Below, in pieces: positions 7,311 to 15,203 of a stretch of DNA of 18,315 nt. Below the pieces are notes generated by a model. It saw only the letters and a list, made by a program, of their open reading frames with translations. It did no database searches and was not told the DNA's origin. This DNA comes from an uncultured Christensenella sp. (GTDB lineage Bacteria > Bacillota > Clostridia > Christensenellales > UBA3700), in assembly GCA_910584635.1 (NCBI GenBank), contig CAJUBA010000023.1:1-18315 (forward strand), read 5' to 3'. Position 1 is the first letter of the stretch; every line of letters begins with the position of its first letter. Position numbers and translations under genes: made by a program.

Positions 7311-8462
7311 TTATTTTACCGCTTGACTTTCGCCAAGTTCTTCGCTTATTTTTTCTGCCAACAGTCTTTCGTATTCGTCTTCGTCGAGAGGAATATCCAC
7401 CGTTCTTTTTAACCATGACGCCATGTTCATGGCGTTGATTAAAGTCAATCCGTTTATTCCTTCTTCCATACGCGCTATAAGCAAGTCTTTATTTTTGTTT
7501 TCGATAGCGCTTACGAAATTTTTTATAATTCGCGACTGCTGTCCGTAAACTCCGTCGTATATCATTCTCGCCAAGCCATAAGAAGCCGAACGCTTTTTAC
7601 TCTTTTTATCTTCTTTATTTCCGTAATCGCGAACCGCTCTTGCGTTTATCTCGCTTTCTTTCAATTCGTTGAGCCAATATTTCATTTTATATTTTTCGAT
7701 TACTATCTTGCCCATTTCCCCCGCTATTTCCAAACGGTTTGTTCCGGGAATTTCATGAGTCGACGCGGTAAAAACGCATTCGAAATCTTTATAAGATAGT
7801 ATCGCCGTAACGTCGTTTTCGGTAGTGATGTTTCTGCCTACGGTCTTGCAAATCGCCGATACCTTTTCAGGCATGCCTATAAGCCATTGCAGTACGTCCA
7901 ACTGATGCACGCATTGATTTATCAACGTTCCGCCGCCTTCGCCCGACCAACTTGCTCTCCAACCGCCCATATCGTAATAGAACTGTGTGCGGTACCAATC
8001 GGTTACGGTAAAATTCACTCTTTGAATATTTCCTATTTTACCTTCTTCGATAAGTTGTTTGGCTTTCCTATACATTCTGTTCGTACGTTGATTGAACATC
8101 ATCGCGCCGATTACGGATTTGTTTTCATTCAGTACGTCTACGATTTTTCTCGCTTCTTTTACCGTAACGCTTATCGGTTTTTCCAACAGCGTGTGAACGC
8201 CTCTTTCAACGCATCTGCTCGCAATATCGATATGCGATGTATGAGGAGTGGCTATTACGACGCCGTCCGGTTTTTCCTTATCGAGCAATTCGACAAAATC
8301 CGTATATCCGGGAACTTTATACTTGCCGCAAACTTTGTCCAAAACCTTTTTGTCGGTATCGCAAACAGCGATTAGTTTCGCGCCCTTAACGACGCCGCCT
8401 GCAATATTGCGGGCGTGTCTGGATCCCATTCTTCCGATTCCGATAACAGCAAGTCTTATCAT
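7311..8462 (-). CDS. Gfo/Idh/MocA-family NAD(P)-dependent oxidoreductase (paralogue B)
   Basis: A 383-residue protein. Rossmann motif VIGIGRMGS (residues 6-14), EKP at 94-96 (Lys95), then GGWRASWSGEGGG and INQCVHQLD with His186 at the catalytic histidine position. It shares many blocks with the protein at 5123-6307 (FNQRTNRMYRKAK here against YNQRTSKIYKKAK there; DWYRTQFYY against NWYRPQAYY), which indicates a duplication with later divergence. The ATG is preceded by AAGGGG. It lies 17 nt after the GDPD-like gene and upstream of the isomerase. It probably handles a related sugar or the opposite redox step, for example oxidation by one paralogue and reduction by the other. Substrate unknown. 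Confidence 0.88.
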   Translation of the reverse strand: MIRLAVIGIGRMGSRHARNIAGGVVKGAKLIAVCDTDKKVLDKVCGKYKVPGYTDFVELLDKEKPDGVVIATPHTSHIDIASRCVERGVHTLLEKPISVTVKEARKIVDVLNENKSVIGAMMFNQRTNRMYRKAKQLIEEGKIGNIQRVNFTVTDWYRTQFYYDMGGWRASWSGEGGGTLINQCVHQLDVLQWLIGMPEKVSAICKTVGRNITTENDVTAILSYKDFECVFTASTHEIPGTNRLEIAGEMGKIVIEKYKMKYWLNELKESEINARAVRDYGNKEDKKSKKRSASYGLARMIYDGVYGQQSRIIKNFVSAIENKNKDLLIARMEEGINGLTLINAMNMASWLKRTVDIPLDEDEYERLLAEKISEELGESQAVK

Positions 8463-8479
8463 ATTTTCCCCTTCGAGCG

Positions 8480-9109
8480 TTATTCCTGTTTTTCTAAGAT
8501 TTCTCTTACTTTCAAAGGCTTGTTTGTCGTAATATTTCCGTCTATTTTTTTCGCGTACTTTACCATAAAATCTTCGTCGTCTACGGTAAATACGCTCAAC
8601 TTCAAACCGTATTTAATACACTCCGTCAAAAACCCTTCGTCTATCTTCAAGTAATTGACGTTGAGTCCCGCGAAATGCGGATTTGAAAAACTTTCGAGTC
8701 TCTCTTTCAGTCGCTTAACGTTTTCTTTGACGTACTTAACTCCTACGGTATTAAACCAAGCCTGCCCGCAATCTATATATTTACTGTCTTTTAGTCTAAC
8801 ACATCCGGTAAAAATCAGCAAGTCTTCCATACCTACTTCCTTAGCGAGCGCTATGACGTCTTTTATTATTCCTTTTTGTTTGAGATCGCAGTTTATCTTC
8901 AATCCCTTTTCTTTGGCTACCTCGAAAGCGTAGCGTAAAGTCAATTTCTTCTTATACGATATGTACGACGGGAAATGCGATAAATAAAGTAATTTCCCTC
9001 TCTTCCATATATCTACCTCGAACGCGTCGGCTTTATAGTTGTCGATATTATCGAAAAAAGCCTGCGTGTTCCTTCCCGTTCCCATAGCACCGCCATGCGC
9101 CGTAACCAT
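8480..9109 (-). CDS. Glycerophosphodiester phosphodiesterase-like (GDPD) TIM barrel, divergent
   Basis: A short (209-residue) protein with a GDPD-type outline: AHGG at residues 4-7 (His5), RNTQAF at 13-18, AFEVDIW at 29-35 (Glu31, Asp33), LSHF at 43-46 (His45), NCDLK at 73-77 (Asp75) and VFTVDDED near the C-terminus. His5, His45, Glu31 and Asp33 match the catalytic and metal positions of the family. The usual HRG is HGG, and the usual ENT is RNT. There is no signal peptide, so it is cytoplasmic. GAAGGAG precedes the ATG and overlaps the stop of the PHP gene, 4 nt away. It could hydrolyse a phosphodiester-linked sugar or polyol, or act on a different substrate. The altered signature makes ordinary glycerophosphodiesterase activity uncertain. 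Confidence 0.75.
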   Translation of the reverse strand: MVTAHGGAMGTGRNTQAFFDNIDNYKADAFEVDIWKRGKLLYLSHFPSYISYKKKLTLRYAFEVAKEKGLKINCDLKQKGIIKDVIALAKEVGMEDLLIFTGCVRLKDSKYIDCGQAWFNTVGVKYVKENVKRLKERLESFSNPHFAGLNVNYLKIDEGFLTECIKYGLKLSVFTVDDEDFMVKYAKKIDGNITTNKPLKVREILEKQE

Positions 9110-9113
9110 AATT

Positions 9114-10598
9114 TCACTCCTTCACAAACATAGGACTTGCTATAAAGACGTCGGAATCCTTTCCTTCCACGCTTCCTCTGCCTTCCAATCGCAAATAACC
9201 GCTTTTTTTCACTTCTATTTTTCGGTCGACAATACTGCCGTCCTTATATTCGAATTCCACTTCTCTTCCGTCCGAAAACAATACCGCGATTTTTTCAAGA
9301 TTGCTTTCGTACGGATAATCTTTCGCCTTTCGGCATTTTACATTGAGCGTATACTCTCCCGTAGCGAGAGTATCGCCTATTTCGTAGGTTTTCAGTCCGT
9401 CCCAAAGCGAAACTTCCACCTCATACCCCATAGTAATATAACTTCTTCCCGCTTCCACCGCGTCCATTACGCTCTGCTCGGAAAGTCTGCCGTCTATGCC
9501 CAAATACGTATAAGCGTAACAGGGCGCTCCTTCGTCTGGAGCATGCCAGTCGTAACCGTAAAGCGCGCAAAGTTTATACCCTTTGTCTAGCAAACTTATC
9601 CACTCGCGTTTCGCCGCAATATTAGCAGGCGATACGCTCGGATTGTAATGCGACCATACTTCGTACGAAGTAAGATAATCCCAATTCGTTATCGGAAGTC
9701 TGTTATGACATCCCACGCAAATGGGAGAACCTATTCTTTTGGGATGCGCAAGCGTAACGATATCGCCATGTTCTCTTGCTTTGACTATCAATCCGTTTAT
9801 ATTTTGCGGAGTAATGTCCATCCAGTTTACGTCGCTGTTTCCGCCTATTACGGTCAGATGTCCCCAAAAGGTCGTCCACTCTATTCCGCCGGCAACTACA
9901 AGTCCGTACTTATCTCCGTATTTTTTTGTTTCTTCAACGTTGCTAACCGTGTTGTGGTCTGTAAGACATATCGCTTTATATCCGCGTTTGATTGCGTTCT
10001 GCACCAACTCTTCGGGTTGCATATCCCCGTCGGAAGCGACCGTATGACAGTGCATTTCCACTCTTTGCCAAACGATTTTATTTTCTTCTACGCATTGACT
10101 TTGTATTTTCGCTTCCCCGTAATACGGATTTTTCGGTATTTCCGGATACTCGTCATAACCTTTTACTTCAATCAAAACGTCAATGTAATCGGTTACGATT
10201 CCGTTAACGCTTACCGTCAAATTCCACTTTCCGCCTAACGGCTTTGCTTTTATAAATCCGTTTGACGAATATACTTCGCTGACGGTATGAGTTTGGTCGG
10301 GTTTATGCCTATGCTCGGTACCCAGCGTTTTTTCGCCGTCGTAAAGCGACCACGCTATATGATTGGCAAGCGGGACACATCTTCTCTTCTGCTCCCTTGT
10401 AAGCGGAGCGGCAATGTCCTGTTTACTCAACCCTTCGTCGATAAGACGTATACATTTTTCTTCGTCGTATTCGTATTTCGGCGAGTATGCCGTCCTTACC
10501 GTCAAAGTCTTTAATCCGTCGGGAACTTCGAAAGACACTTTTATATGCGTCTTGTTATCCTTCGGATACAATTTTAATGTCGAAGAAAAAATGTCCAT
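9114..10598 (-). CDS. PHP-domain metallohydrolase, CehA/McbA-like
   Basis: A 494-residue protein. About 175 N-terminal residues form a separate, probably beta-rich region. A PHP domain follows with metal-binding motifs in order: MHCHT (His183, His185), SDGD (Asp190), LTDHN (Asp214, His215), GIEWTT (Glu240), GHLT (His247), LAHP (His285) and YDWHAP (Asp350, His352). About 100 residues follow, possibly another small beta domain. PHP proteins hydrolyse phosphoesters and some other esters or amides with two or three metals; CehA/McbA-type members are best known as carbamate hydrolases. All ligands appear intact, so an active enzyme is likely. The start is 5 nt after the stop of the preceding gene, with AAGGGA in the gap region. 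Substrate unknown; a phosphorylated or esterified sugar fits the operon. Confidence 0.85.
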   Translation of the reverse strand: MDIFSSTLKLYPKDNKTHIKVSFEVPDGLKTLTVRTAYSPKYEYDEEKCIRLIDEGLSKQDIAAPLTREQKRRCVPLANHIAWSLYDGEKTLGTEHRHKPDQTHTVSEVYSSNGFIKAKPLGGKWNLTVSVNGIVTDYIDVLIEVKGYDEYPEIPKNPYYGEAKIQSQCVEENKIVWQRVEMHCHTVASDGDMQPEELVQNAIKRGYKAICLTDHNTVSNVEETKKYGDKYGLVVAGGIEWTTFWGHLTVIGGNSDVNWMDITPQNINGLIVKAREHGDIVTLAHPKRIGSPICVGCHNRLPITNWDYLTSYEVWSHYNPSVSPANIAAKREWISLLDKGYKLCALYGYDWHAPDEGAPCYAYTYLGIDGRLSEQSVMDAVEAGRSYITMGYEVEVSLWDGLKTYEIGDTLATGEYTLNVKCRKAKDYPYESNLEKIAVLFSDGREVEFEYKDGSIVDRKIEVKKSGYLRLEGRGSVEGKDSDVFIASPMFVKE

Positions 10599-10603
10599 TT
10601 CCG

Positions 10604-11893
10604 TTATTCCCTTATATCGGGTATTTCGCTCATCATAACTGCGCGTCCGCCTTCATGGCGAGAGATTTCCGCCGCCGCGACTATTCTGTGGCTCTCTATA
10701 GTATCCTTTATCCAAGTGTACTGCATATTCGGGTCGGAGTTTCCGCTCAGCATACCTATCGTCGCTTTTATAATTCCCTCGTCGCCGCCGAAATGTCCCT
10801 TTATCACAGGCACGAAATTCACGATGATTTTCTTTGTCTTCTTACCGAAAAGTTTGAGCGTGATAACGCTTCCGCGGTCGTCGGCAATGAGTATTCCTTT
10901 GCTTCCTCTTATTTCAGTATGTCTATGATCCTGTTCGTTAAAAGCGTTGGCGGTAAATACTATTCTTGCGCCGTTTTCCATCTCCATATTAACAGTCTGA
11001 CAGTCTACCACGTCGTTGTCGCATGCGAAAACGCATCTTGCCCAACGCTTAGCCTTTTCATCCGTTTTCAAAGCGTGAAGTATATCTTTTTTCTTTGACG
11101 ACGTGCAGAATGCGTACGTTCCCCATAAAAATTTCTTTTTACCTCTACCTATAAACTTCTTTCTGCCGAGATATTGATGTTCCACCTCAAAATTGCACGT
11201 CATTCTGTGAGGACAGTCAAAACAGTTATCCGTCGCATCTTTGGGTTTATGCTCTTTATTGAAAAACGAAAGCGAACCGTAAGAACTCAAACTCTTGCAT
11301 TTACTTCCCGTAAACCAATACATCAAATCCATATCATGGCAACATTTAGCAAGCAGCATAGGCGACGTTTCGCTTTCGCTGCGCCAATTTCCCCTTACGT
11401 ACGAGTGGCAAAAATGCCAATACGATATGTTTTCGTCATGTTTAATAAGTTGAATCTCGCCCAACACTCCGCCGTCAATCAACTCTTTGATTTTTCTATA
11501 ATAATTCGCGTATCTCAAAACATGACAAACCAATACTTTCCTGCCCTGTTTTCTTGCGAATTCCTCTATTTCAAGACACTCTTCGATATTAGGAGAAAGA
11601 GGTTTTTCAACAAGCACGTCATAGCCGAGTTCAAGCGCTTTCATAGCGTGAGCGTAATGGTCCCTGTCCTGCGTTGCGATAAGCATACAGTCTGCGACCT
11701 TGCCCAAAGCGAAAAAATCTTTCTCGTCGGTAAAACACATTTCATCGGAGACTTTCCAAAGGTTTTTTACCTTATCGATTTTTTCTTTATATTTATCGCA
11801 TACCGCGACAATCTGCGCGTCATTTCTTTTTGCAAAATGCGTACCGTAATTTTTACCTCTGCTTCCCAGTCCTATTACCGCTATCTTTATCAT
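10604..11893 (-). CDS. Gfo/Idh/MocA-family oxidoreductase with a cysteine-rich insertion
   Basis: A 429-residue protein. Rossmann motif VIGLGSRG (residues 6-13), EKP at 96-98 (Lys97), and a substrate-domain motif around SYVRGNW and LLAKCCHDMDL, with His186 at the catalytic histidine position. After the catalytic histidine there is an insertion with Cys224-x2-Cys227-x5-Cys233 (DNCFDCPHRMTCNF), which could bind a metal or be structural. It is distinct from the two paralogues at 5123-6307 and 7311-8462, sharing only the general fold. The ATG is preceded by AAAGGGA. It is the first gene after the glucuronate module, 19 nt downstream of uxuB. It should oxidise or reduce a sugar or cyclitol with NAD(P); the substrate is not identifiable from sequence. 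Confidence 0.87.
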   Translation of the reverse strand: MIKIAVIGLGSRGKNYGTHFAKRNDAQIVAVCDKYKEKIDKVKNLWKVSDEMCFTDEKDFFALGKVADCMLIATQDRDHYAHAMKALELGYDVLVEKPLSPNIEECLEIEEFARKQGRKVLVCHVLRYANYYRKIKELIDGGVLGEIQLIKHDENISYWHFCHSYVRGNWRSESETSPMLLAKCCHDMDLMYWFTGSKCKSLSSYGSLSFFNKEHKPKDATDNCFDCPHRMTCNFEVEHQYLGRKKFIGRGKKKFLWGTYAFCTSSKKKDILHALKTDEKAKRWARCVFACDNDVVDCQTVNMEMENGARIVFTANAFNEQDHRHTEIRGSKGILIADDRGSVITLKLFGKKTKKIIVNFVPVIKGHFGGDEGIIKATIGMLSGNSDPNMQYTWIKDTIESHRIVAAAEISRHEGGRAVMMSEIPDIRE

Positions 11894-11912
11894 AATTTTT
11901 CCCTTTCTTATT

Positions 11913-12737
11913 TCAAACTCCCGAATATGCCGAAAAACCGCCGTCTATCGGAATTACCACGCCGGTAACGAATCCCGATTTTTCTTTGTCGGAAAGCCAC
12001 ATTACCGTTCCTATCAACTCCTCGGCTTCTCCGAATCTTCTCATAGGCGTGCCTGCAAGTATCTTTTTCGTTCTTGCATTGGGATTGCCGTCTTTGTCAA
12101 AAAGCATTCCTCTATTTTGATTTGTTACGAAAAATCCCGGCGCTATCGCGTTTACTCTTATTCCCTCGCCTGCAAAATGCACCGCAAGCCATTGAGTAAA
12201 GTTTGACACGCTCGCTTTCGCGCCCGAATAAGCGGGGATTTTAGTCAACGGTCTGAAAGCATTCATACTTGTTATATTGATTATACATCCGCCTCTTCCT
12301 ATCATATCCTTGGCAAACACCTGCGTTGTGAGAAAAGTCGTAAGATAATTGAGTTTGAATACGTAATCCACGTTGTTTTCGTCAAGGTCAAAGAAAGATA
12401 TTTTGCTCTCGTCCTCAACGTCTGCCATATTGAAGTATTCTCCCGAAGTCGTACCCTTCGGATGGTTTCCGCCCGCGCCGTTTACCAATATATCGCAAAC
12501 GCCGAGTTCCTTTCCCACTCTGATTCTAACCTCTTCCATTTGTTCTTTTTCCAAACAGTTGACCGCGTACGCTTTGGCTATCCCGCCTTCTTTCGCGATT
12601 TCGTCGGCTACTTTTTGCAGAGTTTCAGCCGTCCTGCCAAGCAACGCTACCTTTGCGCCCTGTCTTGCGTAAGCCTTCGCTATCGTCGAACAAAGCACTC
12701 CGCCTGCTCCGGTGATTACAACAACCTTGTCTTTCAT
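11913..12737 (-). CDS. uxuB: D-mannonate oxidoreductase / fructuronate reductase, SDR type
   Basis: A 274-residue short-chain dehydrogenase. The nucleotide motif is TGAGGVLCSTIA near the N-terminus, followed by NGAGGNHP, then NITSMNAF with the catalytic serine, and YSGAK as the YxxxK active site; APGFFVTNQNR and IPIDGGFS follow. The GVLCS and NGAGGNHP blocks recall the Bacillus UxuB (YjmF) type rather than the larger mannitol-dehydrogenase-type UxuB of E. coli. It reduces D-fructuronate to D-mannonate with NAD(P)H. The chosen ATG is 12 nt inside a possible TTG start; GGGGGAG lies just before the ATG at short spacing, and the TTG would overlap that site. It lies 55 nt after uxuA, and the pathway context strongly supports the role. 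Confidence 0.85.
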   Translation of the reverse strand: MKDKVVVITGAGGVLCSTIAKAYARQGAKVALLGRTAETLQKVADEIAKEGGIAKAYAVNCLEKEQMEEVRIRVGKELGVCDILVNGAGGNHPKGTTSGEYFNMADVEDESKISFFDLDENNVDYVFKLNYLTTFLTTQVFAKDMIGRGGCIINITSMNAFRPLTKIPAYSGAKASVSNFTQWLAVHFAGEGIRVNAIAPGFFVTNQNRGMLFDKDGNPNARTKKILAGTPMRRFGEAEELIGTVMWLSDKEKSGFVTGVVIPIDGGFSAYSGV

Positions 12738-12792
12738 ACTCTCCCCCAATATATTTTATTAGTTTGATTTGGATAATTATTTCTATATTTAA

Positions 12793-13833
12793 TTACGCCT
12801 TTTCTACCGCTTCTATTATTCCTTGCAGGTACATCGCTCCCAACGCTCTATCGTAGAGTCCGTATCCGCCTCTTCCGCTTTCTCCCCAAATCATTCTGCC
12901 GTGATCGGGACGGATATAACCGTCGAAGCCGTCTTCTTTCAAAGCCTTGATTATTTTGAACATATCCAGACTTCCCTCGGAAGAAAGATGTCCGCTTTCT
13001 TCAAAACAGCGCTCTCCCGTTATCTTGACGTTTCTCAAATGTACGAAAGGTATTCTTCCTTTGCAATTATGGATCATTTTGACTAAATCGTTTGACGGCG
13101 AAACGCCCAAAGATCCCGTGCAGAAAGTTATTCCGTTGTATGGACTGTCGACAATAGATAAAAATCTTTTGAGATTTTCTTCGCAAGTAATCACTCTGGG
13201 AAGTCCGAAAATTCCCCATGGCGGGTCGTCGGGATGAATAGCCATCTTAACTCCGCATTCCTCTGCGACAGGTATTATTTCTTTGAGAAAAACAGTCATA
13301 TTTTGCCATAGTTTTTCTTCGTCAATATCTTTATATCTGCCAAGCAAATCTTTCAAGCCTTCTTTCGTATAACTCGAATCCCAACCCGGCAAAGACAACT
13401 CGCTTGTCAGCGGATTGAGAGAAAGTACGGTAGCGTGGTCGTAAGCCAAAGCGTTTGAACCGTCGGCAAGCGGTTTTGCAAGATTGCTTCTAAGCCAATC
13501 GAATACCGGCATAAAATTATAGCAAATGCACTTTACTCCCGCCTTTCCCAATCTTCGGATATTTTCCTTGTAGTTTTCTATAAGACGTCCTGCGTTTTCG
13601 TTGCCGAGTTTTATATCCTCATGCACAGGCACGCTTTCCACAACTTCGAAGGTCAAACCAGCGTTCTCTATTTTCTTTTTCATAGCGAGTATGGAATCGT
13701 TGCTCCATACTTCGCCGACGGGCGTATCGTAAATTGCCGACACAATACCCGTAACGCAGGGTATCTGTCTTATCTTTTCGAGAGTAACGCTGTCGCTGTT
13801 TCCGTACCAACGGAAAGTCATCTTAAAACTCAT
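12793..13833 (-). CDS. uxuA: D-mannonate dehydratase
   Basis: A 346-residue protein that converts D-mannonate to 2-keto-3-deoxygluconate. Recognisable UxuA motifs are FRWYG at the N-terminus, AIHPDDPPWGIFGLPR (His200), TFCTGSLG (Cys238), PFVHLRN (His265) and YIRPDHGRMIWGE (Asp310, His311). His, Cys, His and Asp in this order match the manganese site of the family. The start used is the ATG 36 nt inside the longest open frame: GGAGGG lies directly upstream and the ATG overlaps the uxaC stop by 4 nt (ATGA), so translation is probably coupled. Length is normal for the family. The chemistry and pathway position (third step from glucuronate) are well supported. Confidence 0.96.
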   Translation of the reverse strand: MSFKMTFRWYGNSDSVTLEKIRQIPCVTGIVSAIYDTPVGEVWSNDSILAMKKKIENAGLTFEVVESVPVHEDIKLGNENAGRLIENYKENIRRLGKAGVKCICYNFMPVFDWLRSNLAKPLADGSNALAYDHATVLSLNPLTSELSLPGWDSSYTKEGLKDLLGRYKDIDEEKLWQNMTVFLKEIIPVAEECGVKMAIHPDDPPWGIFGLPRVITCEENLKRFLSIVDSPYNGITFCTGSLGVSPSNDLVKMIHNCKGRIPFVHLRNVKITGERCFEESGHLSSEGSLDMFKIIKALKEDGFDGYIRPDHGRMIWGESGRGGYGLYDRALGAMYLQGIIEAVEKA

Positions 13834-15203
13834 AATCCCTCCACAAGTCTTTTCGCATTGCCATAGCAAAGTCCTTTCGCAACTTCAACCGCATAGTCAA
13901 AGTCTTCTTCTTTTGCAACGCTAGCCAAAAAATCGCATACTATCTGTCTGTAATAATCGTGTCTTGTATATGAAAGGAAACTTCTGCTGTCGGTAAGCAT
14001 ACCTACGAGCGAGCCTATATGACTGAGTTCCGCAAGCGTATTGAGCGTTTCGTACATCCCTCTTTTATGGTCGCAGAACCACCAACTTATTCCTATTACC
14101 ACTTCCCTAAACGCTCCGCACATAGTTACCAGCGGATAATACATAGTCGGATTCAATGTATATATTATCGTCTTAGGCAAACCGCCTCGATTGTTCATCT
14201 CGTCTATTACGTTGCGCACGTAAGAAGTGTCGAACGCGTCGCCTACGCAGTCAAAACCGCTGTCTCTTCCGCATTTTGCCAACATAACGGAATTGGAATT
14301 TCTCGTAACAGCCAAATGCAGTTGCATTACCATACCTCTTTCGGCGTACGCTTGACCCAAAAATACGTAGAGGTTGCCCCAAAATCCGTTGTACTCGTCG
14401 TCTGCGACTTCCTTGCCGGAAAGCAGTTTGATAAAAGTTTTATTCGCTTGCTCGTCGTCCGCGATTTTTGTGGGAAATCCCTGTACGCCGACGTCGGAGA
14501 ATTTACATCCCATTTCTACAAAGTAATCCATTCTCGCAAGCGCGGCTTTACGCAAACTTTCCAAATCGACGATTTGTATATTGCTTGCTGTTGAAAGTCT
14601 TTTTATATATTCTTTATATCCTTTATCTTTCGCAAGTACGATATTGTCCACTCTGAACGAAGGAACTACTTTCGCTTTGAGAGTTCCTTGCGAAGCAATA
14701 AGTTTATGATATTGAAGATCGTCGCACGGGTCGTCCGTAGTGGCGATATACTCTACGTTTGCTTTTTCTATAAGTTTTCTTGGGGAAAGTTTTTCCGTAG
14801 CGATAACTCTATTAGCCGCCTCCCATATCTCTTCCGCATTTTTAGTATTGAGAGGCAACGTTATATTAAAGAAAAACTGCAATTCAAGCGCAACCCAGTC
14901 TTTAATCGGATTGGCGAAAGCGCCTTCAACCGCCGACGCGAACTTTATGAATTTCTCCTTCCAATCGGCGTCGCCCGTAATATACTTTTCATCAATATTG
15001 CACGCTCTCATCAATCGCCATTTATAGTGATCTCCGCCAAGCCACATCTCGCCGATATTCGAGAAAGGCTTATCCTCGTAAATCTCTTTTGGAGAAAGAT
15101 GACAGTGATAATCTATAATAGGCAAATCCTTTACTTTTTCGTAAAGTTTTTGCGCGTTTTTCGTCGTAAGCAAATTTACCGCTTTATCTTTGAACTCTGC
15201 CAC
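13830..15203 (-). CDS. uxaC: Glucuronate isomerase (uronate isomerase)
   Basis: A 457-residue protein of the metal-dependent amidohydrolase-like fold. IIDYHCHLSP carries the metal-binding His33-x-His35; further family blocks are ANPIKDWVALEL, TTDDPCDDL, MQLHLAVTRNSN and GMLTDSRSFLSYTRHDY. It isomerises D-glucuronate to D-fructuronate, and in many organisms also galacturonate to tagaturonate. The start is GTG at 15203, with GGAGGGG six bases upstream; a TTG 18 nt further upstream would overlap that ribosome site. The first 20 nt overlap the end of kdgK. Downstream it overlaps uxuA by 4 nt. Since uxaA and uxaB are missing from the window, the glucuronate reaction is the one supported by context. 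Confidence 0.95.
   Translation of the reverse strand: MAEFKDKAVNLLTTKNAQKLYEKVKDLPIIDYHCHLSPKEIYEDKPFSNIGEMWLGGDHYKWRLMRACNIDEKYITGDADWKEKFIKFASAVEGAFANPIKDWVALELQFFFNITLPLNTKNAEEIWEAANRVIATEKLSPRKLIEKANVEYIATTDDPCDDLQYHKLIASQGTLKAKVVPSFRVDNIVLAKDKGYKEYIKRLSTASNIQIVDLESLRKAALARMDYFVEMGCKFSDVGVQGFPTKIADDEQANKTFIKLLSGKEVADDEYNGFWGNLYVFLGQAYAERGMVMQLHLAVTRNSNSVMLAKCGRDSGFDCVGDAFDTSYVRNVIDEMNNRGGLPKTIIYTLNPTMYYPLVTMCGAFREVVIGISWWFCDHKRGMYETLNTLAELSHIGSLVGMLTDSRSFLSYTRHDYYRQIVCDFLASVAKEEDFDYAVEVAKGLCYGNAKRLVEGL

Noticed and set aside
9114..11893. Several plus-strand open frames of 70-203 codons across the PHP and oxidoreductase genes
   Set aside because: All are antisense to genes with clear motifs and ribosome sites, and none has a family signature.
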